Assembly (NCBI GenBank): GCA_029983575.1
Contig: JASBZE010000002.1
Span: 1 to 52,167 of the forward strand
Direction: 5' to 3'
Length of the DNA: 52,167 nt
Source: Peptostreptococcaceae bacterium
GTDB taxonomy: Bacteria > Bacillota > Clostridia > Peptostreptococcales > Peptostreptococcaceae
This document shows positions 8,961 through 17,890 of this stretch, piece by piece. The translations under genes were made by a program, and so were the position numbers. The number at the start of each line of letters is the position of its first letter. Within the stretch, counting starts at the first letter, position 1. A model generated the notes under the pieces. That model saw nothing but the letters and a program-made list of their open reading frames with translations. It was not told the DNA's origin and searched no databases.

Positions 8961-11171
8961 ATGTATGATAAGGATTTACAAAACTTAATAGACAAGGTCA
9001 AGGCTTACGCTCCCAATGCCAATTTTGATCTGATTGTTAAGGCCTATGACCTTGGCAAAAAGGCTCACGAAGGGCAGTATAGAAAGTCTGGCGAACCTTA
9101 TTTTATCCATCCTATTGCAGTTGCGAACATACTGGCGGATATGCAGATGGATATAGAGACGATAACAGGAGCTCTGCTACACGATGTTGTAGAAGATACA
9201 GAGTACTCCATAGAAGATATAAACGAAATGTTCGGAAAAGACGTTGGGATATTGGTAGATGGGGTTACAAAGCTCGGTAAAATAAAGTACCAGACGAAAG
9301 AGGAGTCGCAATCTGAAAACTTAAGAAAGATGTTTTTGGCTATGGCTAAAGATATAAGGGTAATTCTAATCAAATTGGCAGATAGACTTCACAATATGAG
9401 GACTTTAGAGTACATGGATGAGGAAAAAGCCAAATACAAGGCCAAGGAGACAATCGAAATCTACGGCGCCCTAGCTAACAGACTAGGTATTAGTAAGATA
9501 AAGGCGGAACTTGAAGATATCGCTCTTAGGTACCTAGATGAAGAGGGTTACTTTGATTTAGCTAGCAAGGTTAAGAAAAAGAGAAATCAAAGAGAAGAGT
9601 ACATTGACAAGGTTATAGAAATACTTAAGGACAGCTATAAAAAAGCCGGAATAAAATGTGAGGTCTACGGCAGACCTAAACATTTTTACAGCATTTATCG
9701 AAAAATGAAGAAAAAACACAAGAGTTTTGATGAGATTTATGACCTTACAGCTGTTAGGGTCTTAGTTGATACGGTTAGGGATTGTTACGCTGCCTTGGGT
9801 ATTGCTCACACACTTTGGAGGCCAATACCAGGTAGATTCAAAGACTATATCGCAATGCCAAAACCAAATATGTACCAATCTTTACACACCACAGTTATGG
9901 GTCCAGATGGAGAGCCTGTCGAAATACAGATCAGGACTTATGAAATGCACAATACCGCTGAATACGGTATTGCAGCCCACTGGAAATACAAAGAAGGTAT
10001 ATCAAATAAAAAAGTCGACATAGAAGAAAAGCTTCAATGGTTAAGGCAAATGATGGAGTGGGAGAAGGACGTTAAAGATCCTCAGGAGTTTATGGATTCC
10101 CTAAAGGAGGAAGTATTTAACTCACAGGTCTACGTATTTACTCCTCAAGGTGATATCATGGAGCTTCCACTGGGTTCTACCCCAATAGATTTTGCATATA
10201 GGGTTCACACAAATGTAGGGCATAAGTGTGTTGGAGCTAAGGTAAACGGGAGAATAGTTCCTCTCGACTACCAGCTATCAAACGGTAATATAGTAGAGGT
10301 TCTGACAAATGCTAACTCTATAGGCCCTAGTAGGGACTGGCTAAATATCGTTAAAACTCCAAATGCTAGAAATAGGATAAGACACTTCTTCAAGAGGGAG
10401 AGAAGGGAAGAAAATCTAGAGCGTGGTATTGCCATCATGGATAAAGAGTATAAGAGGCTTGATATTCCTAAGGGAACCGTCAATATTGATAAATATATAC
10501 TCGCCGTTGCAAAGATGTATAACCAACCAAATATCGAAGATTTTCTCGCAACAATAGGATATGGCGGAATAGTTCCTTCCCAAGCAGCCAATAAAATAAA
10601 AGATCTATATCTAAAAGATCTAAAGAAAAACCAAAAACAGGAAGCTAAACAACAGGAAGAAGAGGCCAAGGTCAGCAAACTTGAAGAAAACTATAATAAG
10701 AAGAGAAAGAGAACTTCAAACAAAGGCGTAATAGTAGACGGGTTAGGCAATATTTTAATACGTATGGCAAGATGTTGTAATCCGCTACCAGGAGACGATA
10801 TCGTAGGATATATAACAAAGGGAAGAGGCGTTGCAATACACAGACGCGACTGTCCAAATGTCCAAAGAGACCTAGAAATTAACCCTAGTAGGTTTGTCCA
10901 CGTAGAATGGAACGACTCAGAGGCTTCTAGATACGAGGTTGACGTAGAGATAAAGGCAATTGACAGAAAAGGTATTATAAATGAAATAACCCATATAATA
11001 ACAAATGAAAAAGTGCTACTAAATGGTATGAACGCTAAAAAAGATAAAAGTAAGGGAAGTGTAAATGTAGATCTATTAGTCGAAATCGAATCCGTTTCAG
11101 ATCTTCAATCCCTTATGAAAAAAATCAAAAACATACCTGGGGTAGATGAAGTATATAGACAAAGAAATTAG
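8961..11171 (+). CDS. rel: Bifunctional (p)ppGpp synthetase/hydrolase Rel
   Basis: Makes and degrades the stringent-response alarmone. In order: HD hydrolase domain (HDVVEDTEYS near residue 78), RelA_SpoT synthetase domain with RFKDYIAMPKPNMYQSLHT, a TGS domain (VFTPQGDIMELPLGSTPIDF), a conserved-cysteine/zinc-finger segment (ARCCNPLPGDDIVGY with HRRDC), and a C-terminal ACT domain. The RFKD motif is the RxKD form typical of bifunctional Rel rather than the ExDD of monofunctional RelA. The upstream in-frame TTG at 8943 lacks a ribosome site; ATG 8961 follows AAGGTGAT, so I start there (736 residues). Confidence 0.95.
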   Translation: MYDKDLQNLIDKVKAYAPNANFDLIVKAYDLGKKAHEGQYRKSGEPYFIHPIAVANILADMQMDIETITGALLHDVVEDTEYSIEDINEMFGKDVGILVDGVTKLGKIKYQTKEESQSENLRKMFLAMAKDIRVILIKLADRLHNMRTLEYMDEEKAKYKAKETIEIYGALANRLGISKIKAELEDIALRYLDEEGYFDLASKVKKKRNQREEYIDKVIEILKDSYKKAGIKCEVYGRPKHFYSIYRKMKKKHKSFDEIYDLTAVRVLVDTVRDCYAALGIAHTLWRPIPGRFKDYIAMPKPNMYQSLHTTVMGPDGEPVEIQIRTYEMHNTAEYGIAAHWKYKEGISNKKVDIEEKLQWLRQMMEWEKDVKDPQEFMDSLKEEVFNSQVYVFTPQGDIMELPLGSTPIDFAYRVHTNVGHKCVGAKVNGRIVPLDYQLSNGNIVEVLTNANSIGPSRDWLNIVKTPNARNRIRHFFKRERREENLERGIAIMDKEYKRLDIPKGTVNIDKYILAVAKMYNQPNIEDFLATIGYGGIVPSQAANKIKDLYLKDLKKNQKQEAKQQEEEAKVSKLEENYNKKRKRTSNKGVIVDGLGNILIRMARCCNPLPGDDIVGYITKGRGVAIHRRDCPNVQRDLEINPSRFVHVEWNDSEASRYEVDVEIKAIDRKGIINEITHIITNEKVLLNGMNAKKDKSKGSVNVDLLVEIESVSDLQSLMKKIKNIPGVDEVYRQRN

Positions 11172-11181
11172 GAGGACTTTT

Positions 11182-11631
11182 ATGAGAGCAGTTGTTCAAA
11201 GAGTCTCAAACTCAAAGGTTGAAGTAGATTCTCAAATCAAGGGTAAAATAGGAAGAGGACTGCTAGTTCTCCTAGGAGTTACTCATGACGACGACATCAA
11301 GGATGTAAAATACATGGTCGAAAAGATAATTAATTTGAGAATATTTGAAGACGATGAAGGTAAGATGAATAAATCTTTAATGGATATTAATGGAGAACTT
11401 CTATGCGTTTCTCAGTTTACCCTCTATGGAGACTGTAGAAAAGGTAGAAGACCTGGTTTTTCGGATGCCGCTGATCCTGAGTACGCGGATGAACTCTACA
11501 ATAAATTCGTTGAGTTAGCTAGAGAAAATGGGGTTCATACTGAGACCGGTCAGTTTAGAACACATATGATGGTTGAACTAGTCAACGATGGACCAGTAAC
11601 AATCCTCGTCGACTCTAAAAAATTATTTTAA
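11182..11631 (+). CDS. dtd: D-aminoacyl-tRNA deacylase
   Basis: Removes D-amino acids (and glycine mischarged on tRNA-Ala) from tRNA. It is 149 residues from the ATG at 11182, which follows a strong TAGGAGGAC ribosome site 10 bases after the rel stop. The conserved SQFTLYGDCRKGRRPGF and the NDGPVTILVDS segment (cross-subunit Gly-cisPro) are present, as is the usual MRAVVQRV start. It follows rel directly, the conserved order in Firmicutes. Confidence 0.95.
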   Translation: MRAVVQRVSNSKVEVDSQIKGKIGRGLLVLLGVTHDDDIKDVKYMVEKIINLRIFEDDEGKMNKSLMDINGELLCVSQFTLYGDCRKGRRPGFSDAADPEYADELYNKFVELARENGVHTETGQFRTHMMVELVNDGPVTILVDSKKLF

Positions 11632-11659
11632 TAAAGTTATTTTTAATAGGAGTGAAATA

Positions 11660-12286
11660 ATGGAAATAAGAAAATTTGAAGATAGGTGGATGGGTGAGAA
11701 TACTTACGTCGTAACATTTGATGGATGTAAGGACTCTTTTGTCATAGATCCAGCTATGGTTTACAAAGATGTTGAAAAATACATACGAGAAAATGAGCTT
11801 AACGTTAAGTACATAATTCTAACTCATTCTCACTCAGATCATATTGCAGATGTTAAAAAGCTACAGAAATTAACAGATGCTAAGATAGTTGCTCACGAAG
11901 AGGAGAGAGACCTCCTTACAGATGCAGATAAAAATCTTAGCAAAAACTTTCTATACGGAGCTATGGAATTTGAAGCAGACACTTATGTTAGTGAAAAAGA
12001 TACGATGGAAATATGTGGCGAGAAAATAACATTTATGCATACTCCAGGACATACCAAGGGTGGTATGTGCGTTAGGGTAGGTATGGATATGTTCACAGGA
12101 GATACTCTTTTTGCTGGAGAGGTTGGAAGAACTGATCTATACAGCGGAAATTACGATGAACTATTAAACTCTCTAAAGAGACTCAGCGAGCTTGAGCACG
12201 ATTTGAGAGTTCACCCTGGACACGGACCATCAAGCACAATTGGTGATGAAAGAAAAATAAACCGCTATATGAGATTAGTACTCTAA
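11660..12286 (+). CDS. MBL-fold metallo-hydrolase (glyoxalase II-like)
   Basis: 208-residue metallo-beta-lactamase-fold hydrolase. Metal ligands are visible in order: THSHSDHIADV (HxHxDH, about residue 55-60), TPGHTKGGM (about 129), GDTLFAGEVGRTDL (Asp, about 150), and VHPGHGPSSTIGDER (last His, about 190). This is the short glyoxalase II-like group (YqgX/YcbL type), often annotated as hydroxyacylglutathione hydrolase though the substrate is unknown. It lies between dtd and hemZ, as in many Clostridia. Confidence 0.88.
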   Translation: MEIRKFEDRWMGENTYVVTFDGCKDSFVIDPAMVYKDVEKYIRENELNVKYIILTHSHSDHIADVKKLQKLTDAKIVAHEEERDLLTDADKNLSKNFLYGAMEFEADTYVSEKDTMEICGEKITFMHTPGHTKGGMCVRVGMDMFTGDTLFAGEVGRTDLYSGNYDELLNSLKRLSELEHDLRVHPGHGPSSTIGDERKINRYMRLVL

Positions 12287-12288
12287 AA

Positions 12289-13698
12289 GTGATATACTTA
12301 AAAAATGTCGAAAAAGATCTTGTTTTTGAAATTTCAAACCTAGTGTCGTTATTTACTTCTGAGTTTACATTTTTAGATGACTCAGAAGTTTTTAATGTAC
12401 GAGATTCTAAGGGAGATTTATTATTGCGTTTAGACGATATATCTACTAGCGGGGATAAGAAAAAACGTAAGACAAAAATTAAGAGATATATTTATGATAA
12501 ATTAAGTGAAATATACGATGTGAGGCCCCCATGGGGTATTCTAACGGGAATAAGGCCATCAAAGATAGTCCACGACTTAATGGACAAAGGGGTTACCGCT
12601 GATGAGATAAGGCGCATACTTAGAGATGAATACTATATATCTGATGATAGAATAGATCTTCTATTAGATATATGTTCTCTAGAAAGAAAATATATATATC
12701 CGGTAAACCCCAATAAAATTTCCCTATATTTATGTATTCCATTTTGCCCTACTAGATGTAGCTACTGTTCTTTTCCATCGAATAAATTGGATGAGAAAAA
12801 CGATAAGAGGGATTCCTATGTTTTTGCTCTTAAAAAAGAGATAGAAGATACTGCAAGGTTAATTGAAAAAAAAGGATATGAAATAGAAACCCTATACATA
12901 GGAGGTGGAACTCCTACCGCTCTTGAAGCAAATCAGATAGAAAGGGTCATAAAATACTGTTTCGACAATTTCGACTTGTCCAATATAATGGAATTTACTG
13001 TTGAAGCTGGTAGACCGGATACAATTACAAAAGAAAAGTTAATGGTTTTGAAAAAATATGGAGTAAACAGGATAAGTATAAATCCACAGACTATGAATGA
13101 CTCTACTCTTAAGAGGATTGGGCGTGACCACAATTCTCATGACGTGGAGAAAATTTTTAATATGGCTAGAAATATCGGTTTTGATAATATAAACATGGAC
13201 GTAATATTAGGGCTTGAAGGCGAAGATATAAATGATGTCAAGCGTACTTTAGATGCTATTTCAAGGCTTAAACCGGATAGCCTTACAGTTCATACCCTCG
13301 CCATTAAGAAGGGATCTATACTCAAATCAGAGATCGACTCTGACGGAATGAAAAAACATATTTCAAGCTTGGATGAAATGGAAGAGAAGATTAAACTTTC
13401 AAAAAAGATGGCTCGTGAAATGGGAATGCATCCCTATTATATGTACAGACAAAAATATATGGCTGGAAACCTAGAGAATATCGGTTATTCGATGCCATCA
13501 AAAGAATGTCTCTACAATATACAGATTATGGAGGAAAGGCAAACCAATATAGGGCTTGGAGCTGGTTCTATAACTAAATTGGTTTTCTTCGATGAGAATA
13601 GGGTTGAAAGAGTTGCCAATGTAAAAAATTTAGATCACTATATATCACGCGTTGATGAAATGGTAATGAGAAAATACGATGAAATGGAGGAAGATTAA
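12289..13698 (+). CDS. hemZ: HemZ-type radical SAM coproporphyrinogen dehydrogenase-like protein
   Basis: 469-residue radical SAM protein of the HemN/HemZ family. The cluster motif is CIPFCPTRCSYC (about residues 149-160), followed by YIGGGTPTAL, with a HemZ-type N-terminal region of ~140 residues that includes RPPWGILTGIRPSKI. HemZ relatives decarboxylate coproporphyrinogen III without oxygen; no other haem gene is in the window, so the biological substrate is uncertain. It starts at GTG two bases after the MBL stop with no clear ribosome site of its own, which suggests translational coupling. The hisS ATG overlaps its stop codon. Confidence 0.85.
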   Translation: MIYLKNVEKDLVFEISNLVSLFTSEFTFLDDSEVFNVRDSKGDLLLRLDDISTSGDKKKRKTKIKRYIYDKLSEIYDVRPPWGILTGIRPSKIVHDLMDKGVTADEIRRILRDEYYISDDRIDLLLDICSLERKYIYPVNPNKISLYLCIPFCPTRCSYCSFPSNKLDEKNDKRDSYVFALKKEIEDTARLIEKKGYEIETLYIGGGTPTALEANQIERVIKYCFDNFDLSNIMEFTVEAGRPDTITKEKLMVLKKYGVNRISINPQTMNDSTLKRIGRDHNSHDVEKIFNMARNIGFDNINMDVILGLEGEDINDVKRTLDAISRLKPDSLTVHTLAIKKGSILKSEIDSDGMKKHISSLDEMEEKIKLSKKMAREMGMHPYYMYRQKYMAGNLENIGYSMPSKECLYNIQIMEERQTNIGLGAGSITKLVFFDENRVERVANVKNLDHYISRVDEMVMRKYDEMEED

Positions 13699-14960
13699 TG
13701 TCAGTAAAAGCACCTAGGGGAACAAAAGACATAACTCCGGAAGAATCTTATAAATGGAGATATTTAGAAGATGCATTTAGGAGAATTTGCTCTCTATACG
13801 GATACGAAGAAATTAGAACACCAGCTTTTGAGAGTGTTGAGCTATTCAAAAGAGGTGTTGGAGATACAACAGATATAGTTCAAAAAGAGATGTACACATT
13901 CACTGACAAGGGAAATAGAGAATACGCTTTAAAACCTGAAGGTACTGCAGGTGTAGTTAGATCATTTATAGAAAACAAAATGTACGCACAACCTCAACCT
14001 ACTAAGCTTTTCTACATTACCCCTTGTTTTAGATACGAAAGACCACAGGCGGGCAGACAGAGACAATTTCACCAATTTGGAATAGAGGCTCTAGGAAGCG
14101 AAAATCCTTCTATTGATGCTGAGACAATAGGTTTGGCTCTTCAATTTTTAAAAGAAGTAGGACTTGAAAACCTTGAGGTAAGTATAAACTCAGTAGGTTG
14201 TCCAGTTTGCAGAAAGCCGTATAACGAGATGTTAAAAAAATACCTCGATGAAAAATCTGATCAACTTTGCGCTCTATGCAATGAAAGAAAAGATAGAAAC
14301 CCTATGAGGGTAATCGACTGTAAGGTTGAGTCATGCCAAGCTGCAATAGTCGACATTCCTTTAATTGCCGATCACCTTTGCGAAGAGTGTGAGGAGCATT
14401 TTTCTAAATTAAAAGAAAACCTAGATATAATGGGAATTAAGTATAAAGTCGACAAAAAAATAGTTAGGGGCCTAGACTATTATAAGAGGACTGCTTTTGA
14501 GATAATTTCTGACGATTTGGGTGCTCAAAGTACAGTATGTGGCGGAGGTCGTTACGATGGATTGGTAGAGCAATTAGGCGGACCTAAAAACATGCCTGGA
14601 ATAGGATTTGGTTTAGGAGTTGAGAGATTACTACTAATACTTGAATCAAAGGGCATAGTGATAGAAAATCCTCAAAAAACAGATATTTTTATAGTAACAA
14701 TAGGGGATAAGGCTAAACTAGAGAGCGCTAAGATATTATCTGATCTTAGGCAAAACAATATATCAGCTGACACAGATCACCTAGACCGTTCGGTGAAAGC
14801 ACAGTTTAAATACTCCAATAAAATCAATGCAAAATATACTGTTGTAATCGGCGATGAGGAAATAGATAAGGATGAGGTAAGCCTAAAAAATATGGATACT
14901 TCAGAACAATCTTCCATAAAATTGACTGAACTAGTTGAAGTACTAAGCACTATCATATAA
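13698..14960 (+). CDS. hisS: Histidyl-tRNA synthetase
   Basis: Class II synthetase of 420 residues charging tRNA-His. It has APRGTKDITPEES at the start, motif 2 FRYERPQAGRQRQFHQFGIE (about 112-131), the His-specific GLDYYKRTAFEI, and motif 3 GIGFGLGVERLLL, followed by the anticodon-binding domain. The ATG overlaps the hemZ stop by one base (TAATG). No T-box leader is present before it. Confidence 0.97.
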   Translation: MSVKAPRGTKDITPEESYKWRYLEDAFRRICSLYGYEEIRTPAFESVELFKRGVGDTTDIVQKEMYTFTDKGNREYALKPEGTAGVVRSFIENKMYAQPQPTKLFYITPCFRYERPQAGRQRQFHQFGIEALGSENPSIDAETIGLALQFLKEVGLENLEVSINSVGCPVCRKPYNEMLKKYLDEKSDQLCALCNERKDRNPMRVIDCKVESCQAAIVDIPLIADHLCEECEEHFSKLKENLDIMGIKYKVDKKIVRGLDYYKRTAFEIISDDLGAQSTVCGGGRYDGLVEQLGGPKNMPGIGFGLGVERLLLILESKGIVIENPQKTDIFIVTIGDKAKLESAKILSDLRQNNISADTDHLDRSVKAQFKYSNKINAKYTVVIGDEEIDKDEVSLKNMDTSEQSSIKLTELVEVLSTII

Positions 14961-14984
14961 AATAAATAGTATAGGTTAAAATAA

Positions 14985-15008
14985 GGGGATGGTATTTTTG
15001 CCATCTCC
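14985..15008 (+). promoter_or_regulatory. Hairpin in the hisS-aspS gap
   Basis: GGGGATGG (14985-14992) pairs with CCATCTCC (15001-15008) across an 8-base loop; one pair is G-U. No T-run follows, so it is not a standard terminator. It lies 20 bases before the aspS start, just upstream of the GTGGAGGT ribosome site, and may stabilise or pace the transcript. It is too small for a T-box. Confidence 0.4.
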
Positions 15009-15027
15009 ATAATAAAGTGGAGGTATT

Positions 15028-16812
15028 ATGGATAAGATAACAGGTTTAAAAAGAAGCTGTTACTGCGGCGACCTTAGAATAGATAATGTCGGAGAAGAAG
15101 TCACACTTATGGGATGGGTTCAAAAGAAAAGAAACCTTGGTGGCTTAATATTTGTAGATCTCAGAGACAGGGGAGGTATCTCTCAAATAGTCTTTGACAC
15201 TGAAGTTAGCGAGGAAGCTTTTAAAAAAGCTGAAAACCTCGGAAGCGAGTACGTAGTAGCTATTAAAGGTATTGTCAAAGAAAGACAATCAAAAAATGAA
15301 AATATGTTGACTGGTGATGTTGAGGTATTCGTAAATGAATTAAGAATATTAAACGAATCTCAAACCCCACCTATATACATAAGGGATAATGATGACGCAT
15401 CAGAAGCTCTAAGAATGAAATACAGGTTTTTGGATTTAAGGAAACCTTCAATGCAAAAAAATCTAATGTTAAGGCATAAAGTTACTAATATAACTAGAAA
15501 TTACTTGAGTGACAATGGATTTTGCGAAATAGAGACGCCATTTTTAATAAAGCCTACACCTGAGGGAGCAAGGGATTACTTAGTTCCAAGCAGGGTTAAC
15601 CAGGGGAGATTCTACGCTCTTCCTCAATCACCTCAGTTGTTTAAACAGATGCTTATGGTGAGCGGAATGGATAGATATTTCCAAATAGTAAAATGCTTTA
15701 GAGACGAAGACCTAAGGGCTGACAGACAACCAGAATTTACTCAGATAGACTTGGAGATGAGTTTTGTTGAAGAAGATGATGTAATAAATATGCTCGAAGG
15801 TTATCTTAAAGTACTTTTCAAAGAAATTAAAGGAATCGATATAGAACTTCCTCTTCTAAGACTTAAGTACGATGAAGCTATGGACAGATTCGGTTCAGAC
15901 AAACCAGACATGAGATTCGGTCTTGAGTTTGTAAATATAACAGACGTAGTTAAGAATGTAGGATTTAAAGTTTTCTCAAGTTGCAGCGAAAAGGGAAAGA
16001 GCGTAAGGGGAATAAATGCCAAAGGAGGAGCTAAGTCCTTCTCTAGAAAGGCCATCTCCCACTTAGAAGACCACGCTAAAACCTATAAGGCAAAAGGCCT
16101 AGCTTGGATGAAAATAGAGAATGGAGAGGTTAACTCACCGATCGCCAAATTCTTTTCTAAAGAAGAATTGGATAATATCGTCGATGCTATGAATGGTCAA
16201 GAAGGAGACCTACTTCTATTTGTGGCGGATAAAGACAAGGTGGTATATGATGCTCTAGGACAAGTTAGGTTGATGGTAGGAGAAAAGATGGGATTAATCG
16301 ATGACAAAGAGTATAAACTACTATGGGTAACTGAGTTTCCAATGTTTGAATACGATGAAGAAAACGAAAGATACCAAGCAATGCATCACCCATTCACTTC
16401 ACCAGTGGACAGGGATTCCGATAGATTAGACACCCAAGACAAAGAAAGTTTAAGGGCTAAGGCTTACGATATCGTTATAAATGGATATGAAGTAGGCGGT
16501 GGAAGTATAAGGATATCAGATCCAGAAATTCAATCAAAGATGTTCGATTCCCTCGGATTCAGCAAAGAAGAAGCTGATATGAAATTTGGTTTCTTAATTA
16601 ACGCCTTTAAATACGGTACACCCCCACACGGTGGACTAGCACTAGGATTGGATAGACTTATTATGCTTCTAGCAAATACTGACAATATCAGGGACGTAAT
16701 AGCCTTCCCTAAAAATCAAAATGCAGTGTGTCCGATGACCGAAGCTCCTTCTGTACCTGATAAGGCTCAACTTGAAGAACTCGGTATTGAGGTCATAGAA
16801 AAGAAGGATTAA
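15028..16812 (+). CDS. aspS: Aspartyl-tRNA synthetase, bacterial type
   Basis: 594 residues, the full bacterial length, including the GAD insertion domain. An OB-fold anticodon domain leads (VTLMGWVQKKRNLGGLIFVDLRDRGG), motif 2 is CFRDEDLRADRQPEFTQ (about 218-234), and motif 3 is GLALGLDRLIMLL near 535-547. A GTGGAGGT site precedes the ATG. Whether the enzyme is discriminating or also serves tRNA-Asn cannot be judged here. hisS-aspS pairing is conserved in Firmicutes. Confidence 0.97.
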   Translation: MDKITGLKRSCYCGDLRIDNVGEEVTLMGWVQKKRNLGGLIFVDLRDRGGISQIVFDTEVSEEAFKKAENLGSEYVVAIKGIVKERQSKNENMLTGDVEVFVNELRILNESQTPPIYIRDNDDASEALRMKYRFLDLRKPSMQKNLMLRHKVTNITRNYLSDNGFCEIETPFLIKPTPEGARDYLVPSRVNQGRFYALPQSPQLFKQMLMVSGMDRYFQIVKCFRDEDLRADRQPEFTQIDLEMSFVEEDDVINMLEGYLKVLFKEIKGIDIELPLLRLKYDEAMDRFGSDKPDMRFGLEFVNITDVVKNVGFKVFSSCSEKGKSVRGINAKGGAKSFSRKAISHLEDHAKTYKAKGLAWMKIENGEVNSPIAKFFSKEELDNIVDAMNGQEGDLLLFVADKDKVVYDALGQVRLMVGEKMGLIDDKEYKLLWVTEFPMFEYDEENERYQAMHHPFTSPVDRDSDRLDTQDKESLRAKAYDIVINGYEVGGGSIRISDPEIQSKMFDSLGFSKEEADMKFGFLINAFKYGTPPHGGLALGLDRLIMLLANTDNIRDVIAFPKNQNAVCPMTEAPSVPDKAQLEELGIEVIEKKD

Positions 16813-16813
16813 T

Positions 16814-16993
16814 ATGAAGGGTTTATCTAATAATTTTTCAGCTAATACCGTGAACTTAATTTATTTATTAGTCGTTGTTTTTATAGCGGGAATGATTAAG
16901 GAAAATCATAAAAATAAAACTAAGGGCACGTTGATCGCTTGTGCTATAATAATCGTGGCGGTCGCAATAAGGGTGTATTTTTTAAAAAGGTAA
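16814..16993 (+). CDS. Small two-helix membrane protein
   Basis: A 59-residue open frame starting one base after the aspS stop. It has two hydrophobic segments (about residues 14-26, LIYLLVVVFIAG, and 39-54, LIACAIIIVAVAI) separated by a very basic loop (KENHKNKTKGT), with a basic C-terminus. The tight spacing and the even topology favour a real gene, with GAAGGATTAAT inside aspS as a weak ribosome site. I cannot assign a family. Confidence 0.55.
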   Translation: MKGLSNNFSANTVNLIYLLVVVFIAGMIKENHKNKTKGTLIACAIIIVAVAIRVYFLKR

Positions 16994-17017
16994 TCATTTA
17001 ATTGAATGGAGATAGGT

Positions 17018-17425
17018 ATGAATAGATGTACATATTGTAATTCGGATATAAAAAAATATGTCAAAAAACGAAATGAATTAATTACGGATAGGGGAGAAAA
17101 AGTTAAATACTGTTCTGTAGAGTGCAAGGAAAAACTAGAAGCACATTACAGAAGGGAGAGCTTTTTTAGAAAACTAAATATAGTAAAAATAGTTGTAGGT
17201 TTACTAGCTTTAATATCTCTCGTGTTATACTCAGAAAAACTATGGTTAGCACAGATAGGAGTAGGTTTAGTGGCTCTTATGTCTTTAGCCTACCCATCAG
17301 CTGGATACAATCAAGCGAGAGGAAAGAGTATGGAGTCTTATATAAGATCAAGCAGAATATCTTCGGCGATAGTAATCGTCTTGATTGTAACTTGGTGTGG
17401 ACTGTACTTTGGTAAGATAATTTAG
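17018..17425 (+). CDS. Zinc-ribbon membrane protein, unknown function
   Basis: 135 residues from ATG 17018, chosen because GGAGATAGGT directly precedes it. The N-terminus has a treble-clef-like zinc site CTYC...YCSVEC (about residues 3-6 and 32-37), then a basic stretch. Three hydrophobic segments follow (about 54-69, 75-92 and 114-132). The pattern resembles small membrane proteins with an N-terminal zinc ribbon. It sits between the small membrane ORF and the RseC-like gene, so three membrane proteins of unknown role are clustered before pta. Confidence 0.7.
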   Translation: MNRCTYCNSDIKKYVKKRNELITDRGEKVKYCSVECKEKLEAHYRRESFFRKLNIVKIVVGLLALISLVLYSEKLWLAQIGVGLVALMSLAYPSAGYNQARGKSMESYIRSSRISSAIVIVLIVTWCGLYFGKII

Positions 17426-17439
17426 TAGAAGGTGATTTT

Positions 17440-17886
17440 ATGAACCAAGTAGGACAAATAGTTAAGATTGTAAACTCCGACACAGCTATGCTTAAGATGA
17501 AGAGGATGTCAGCATGTGCAAAATGCGGCAAATGCAAGAGTATTGGCGATTCAGAGTCTCAGGAAATACTAGTGGAGGTAGATAATACTATCGGCGCAAG
17601 AGTTGGTGATACTGTTGAAGTAACAATGGATAATATAAATATCCTAAAAGCTACGGCGCTTGTTTACATAGTACCTCTAATAGGTCTTATGCTAGGAGTC
17701 TTTGTAACGTACTTTATATTAACCTATGCGAAAATTACTCCTCACATAGAGGTTATAAGCGGGGTTATGGGTATAATTGTAATGCTTCTATCATATCTTA
17801 TTCTTAAGGCCAATGATAGAAAGTTCAAGGAAAGTAAAAAATTTCTACCAAGGGTAGAAAAAATATTAATTGATTTAGGAAGGTGA
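17440..17886 (+). CDS. RseC/MucC family (SoxR-reducing system) membrane protein
   Basis: 148-residue protein with an N-terminal domain carrying CAKCGKCK (about residues 26-33), the four-cysteine cluster typical of RseC, then two membrane helices (about 68-90 and 102-124) and a basic tail. In other bacteria RseC relatives work with Rnf-type electron transport complexes to keep SoxR reduced. No rnf or soxR gene is in this window. It starts at ATG after GAAGGTGATTTT. The pta GTG begins four bases after its stop. Confidence 0.82.
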   Translation: MNQVGQIVKIVNSDTAMLKMKRMSACAKCGKCKSIGDSESQEILVEVDNTIGARVGDTVEVTMDNINILKATALVYIVPLIGLMLGVFVTYFILTYAKITPHIEVISGVMGIIVMLLSYLILKANDRKFKESKKFLPRVEKILIDLGR

Positions 17887-17890
17887 TACC

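Noticed and set aside
14961..15027. T-box leader of aspS
   Set aside because: The gap is only 67 bases, with one 8-bp hairpin and no T-box sequence (AGGGTGGNACCGCG).
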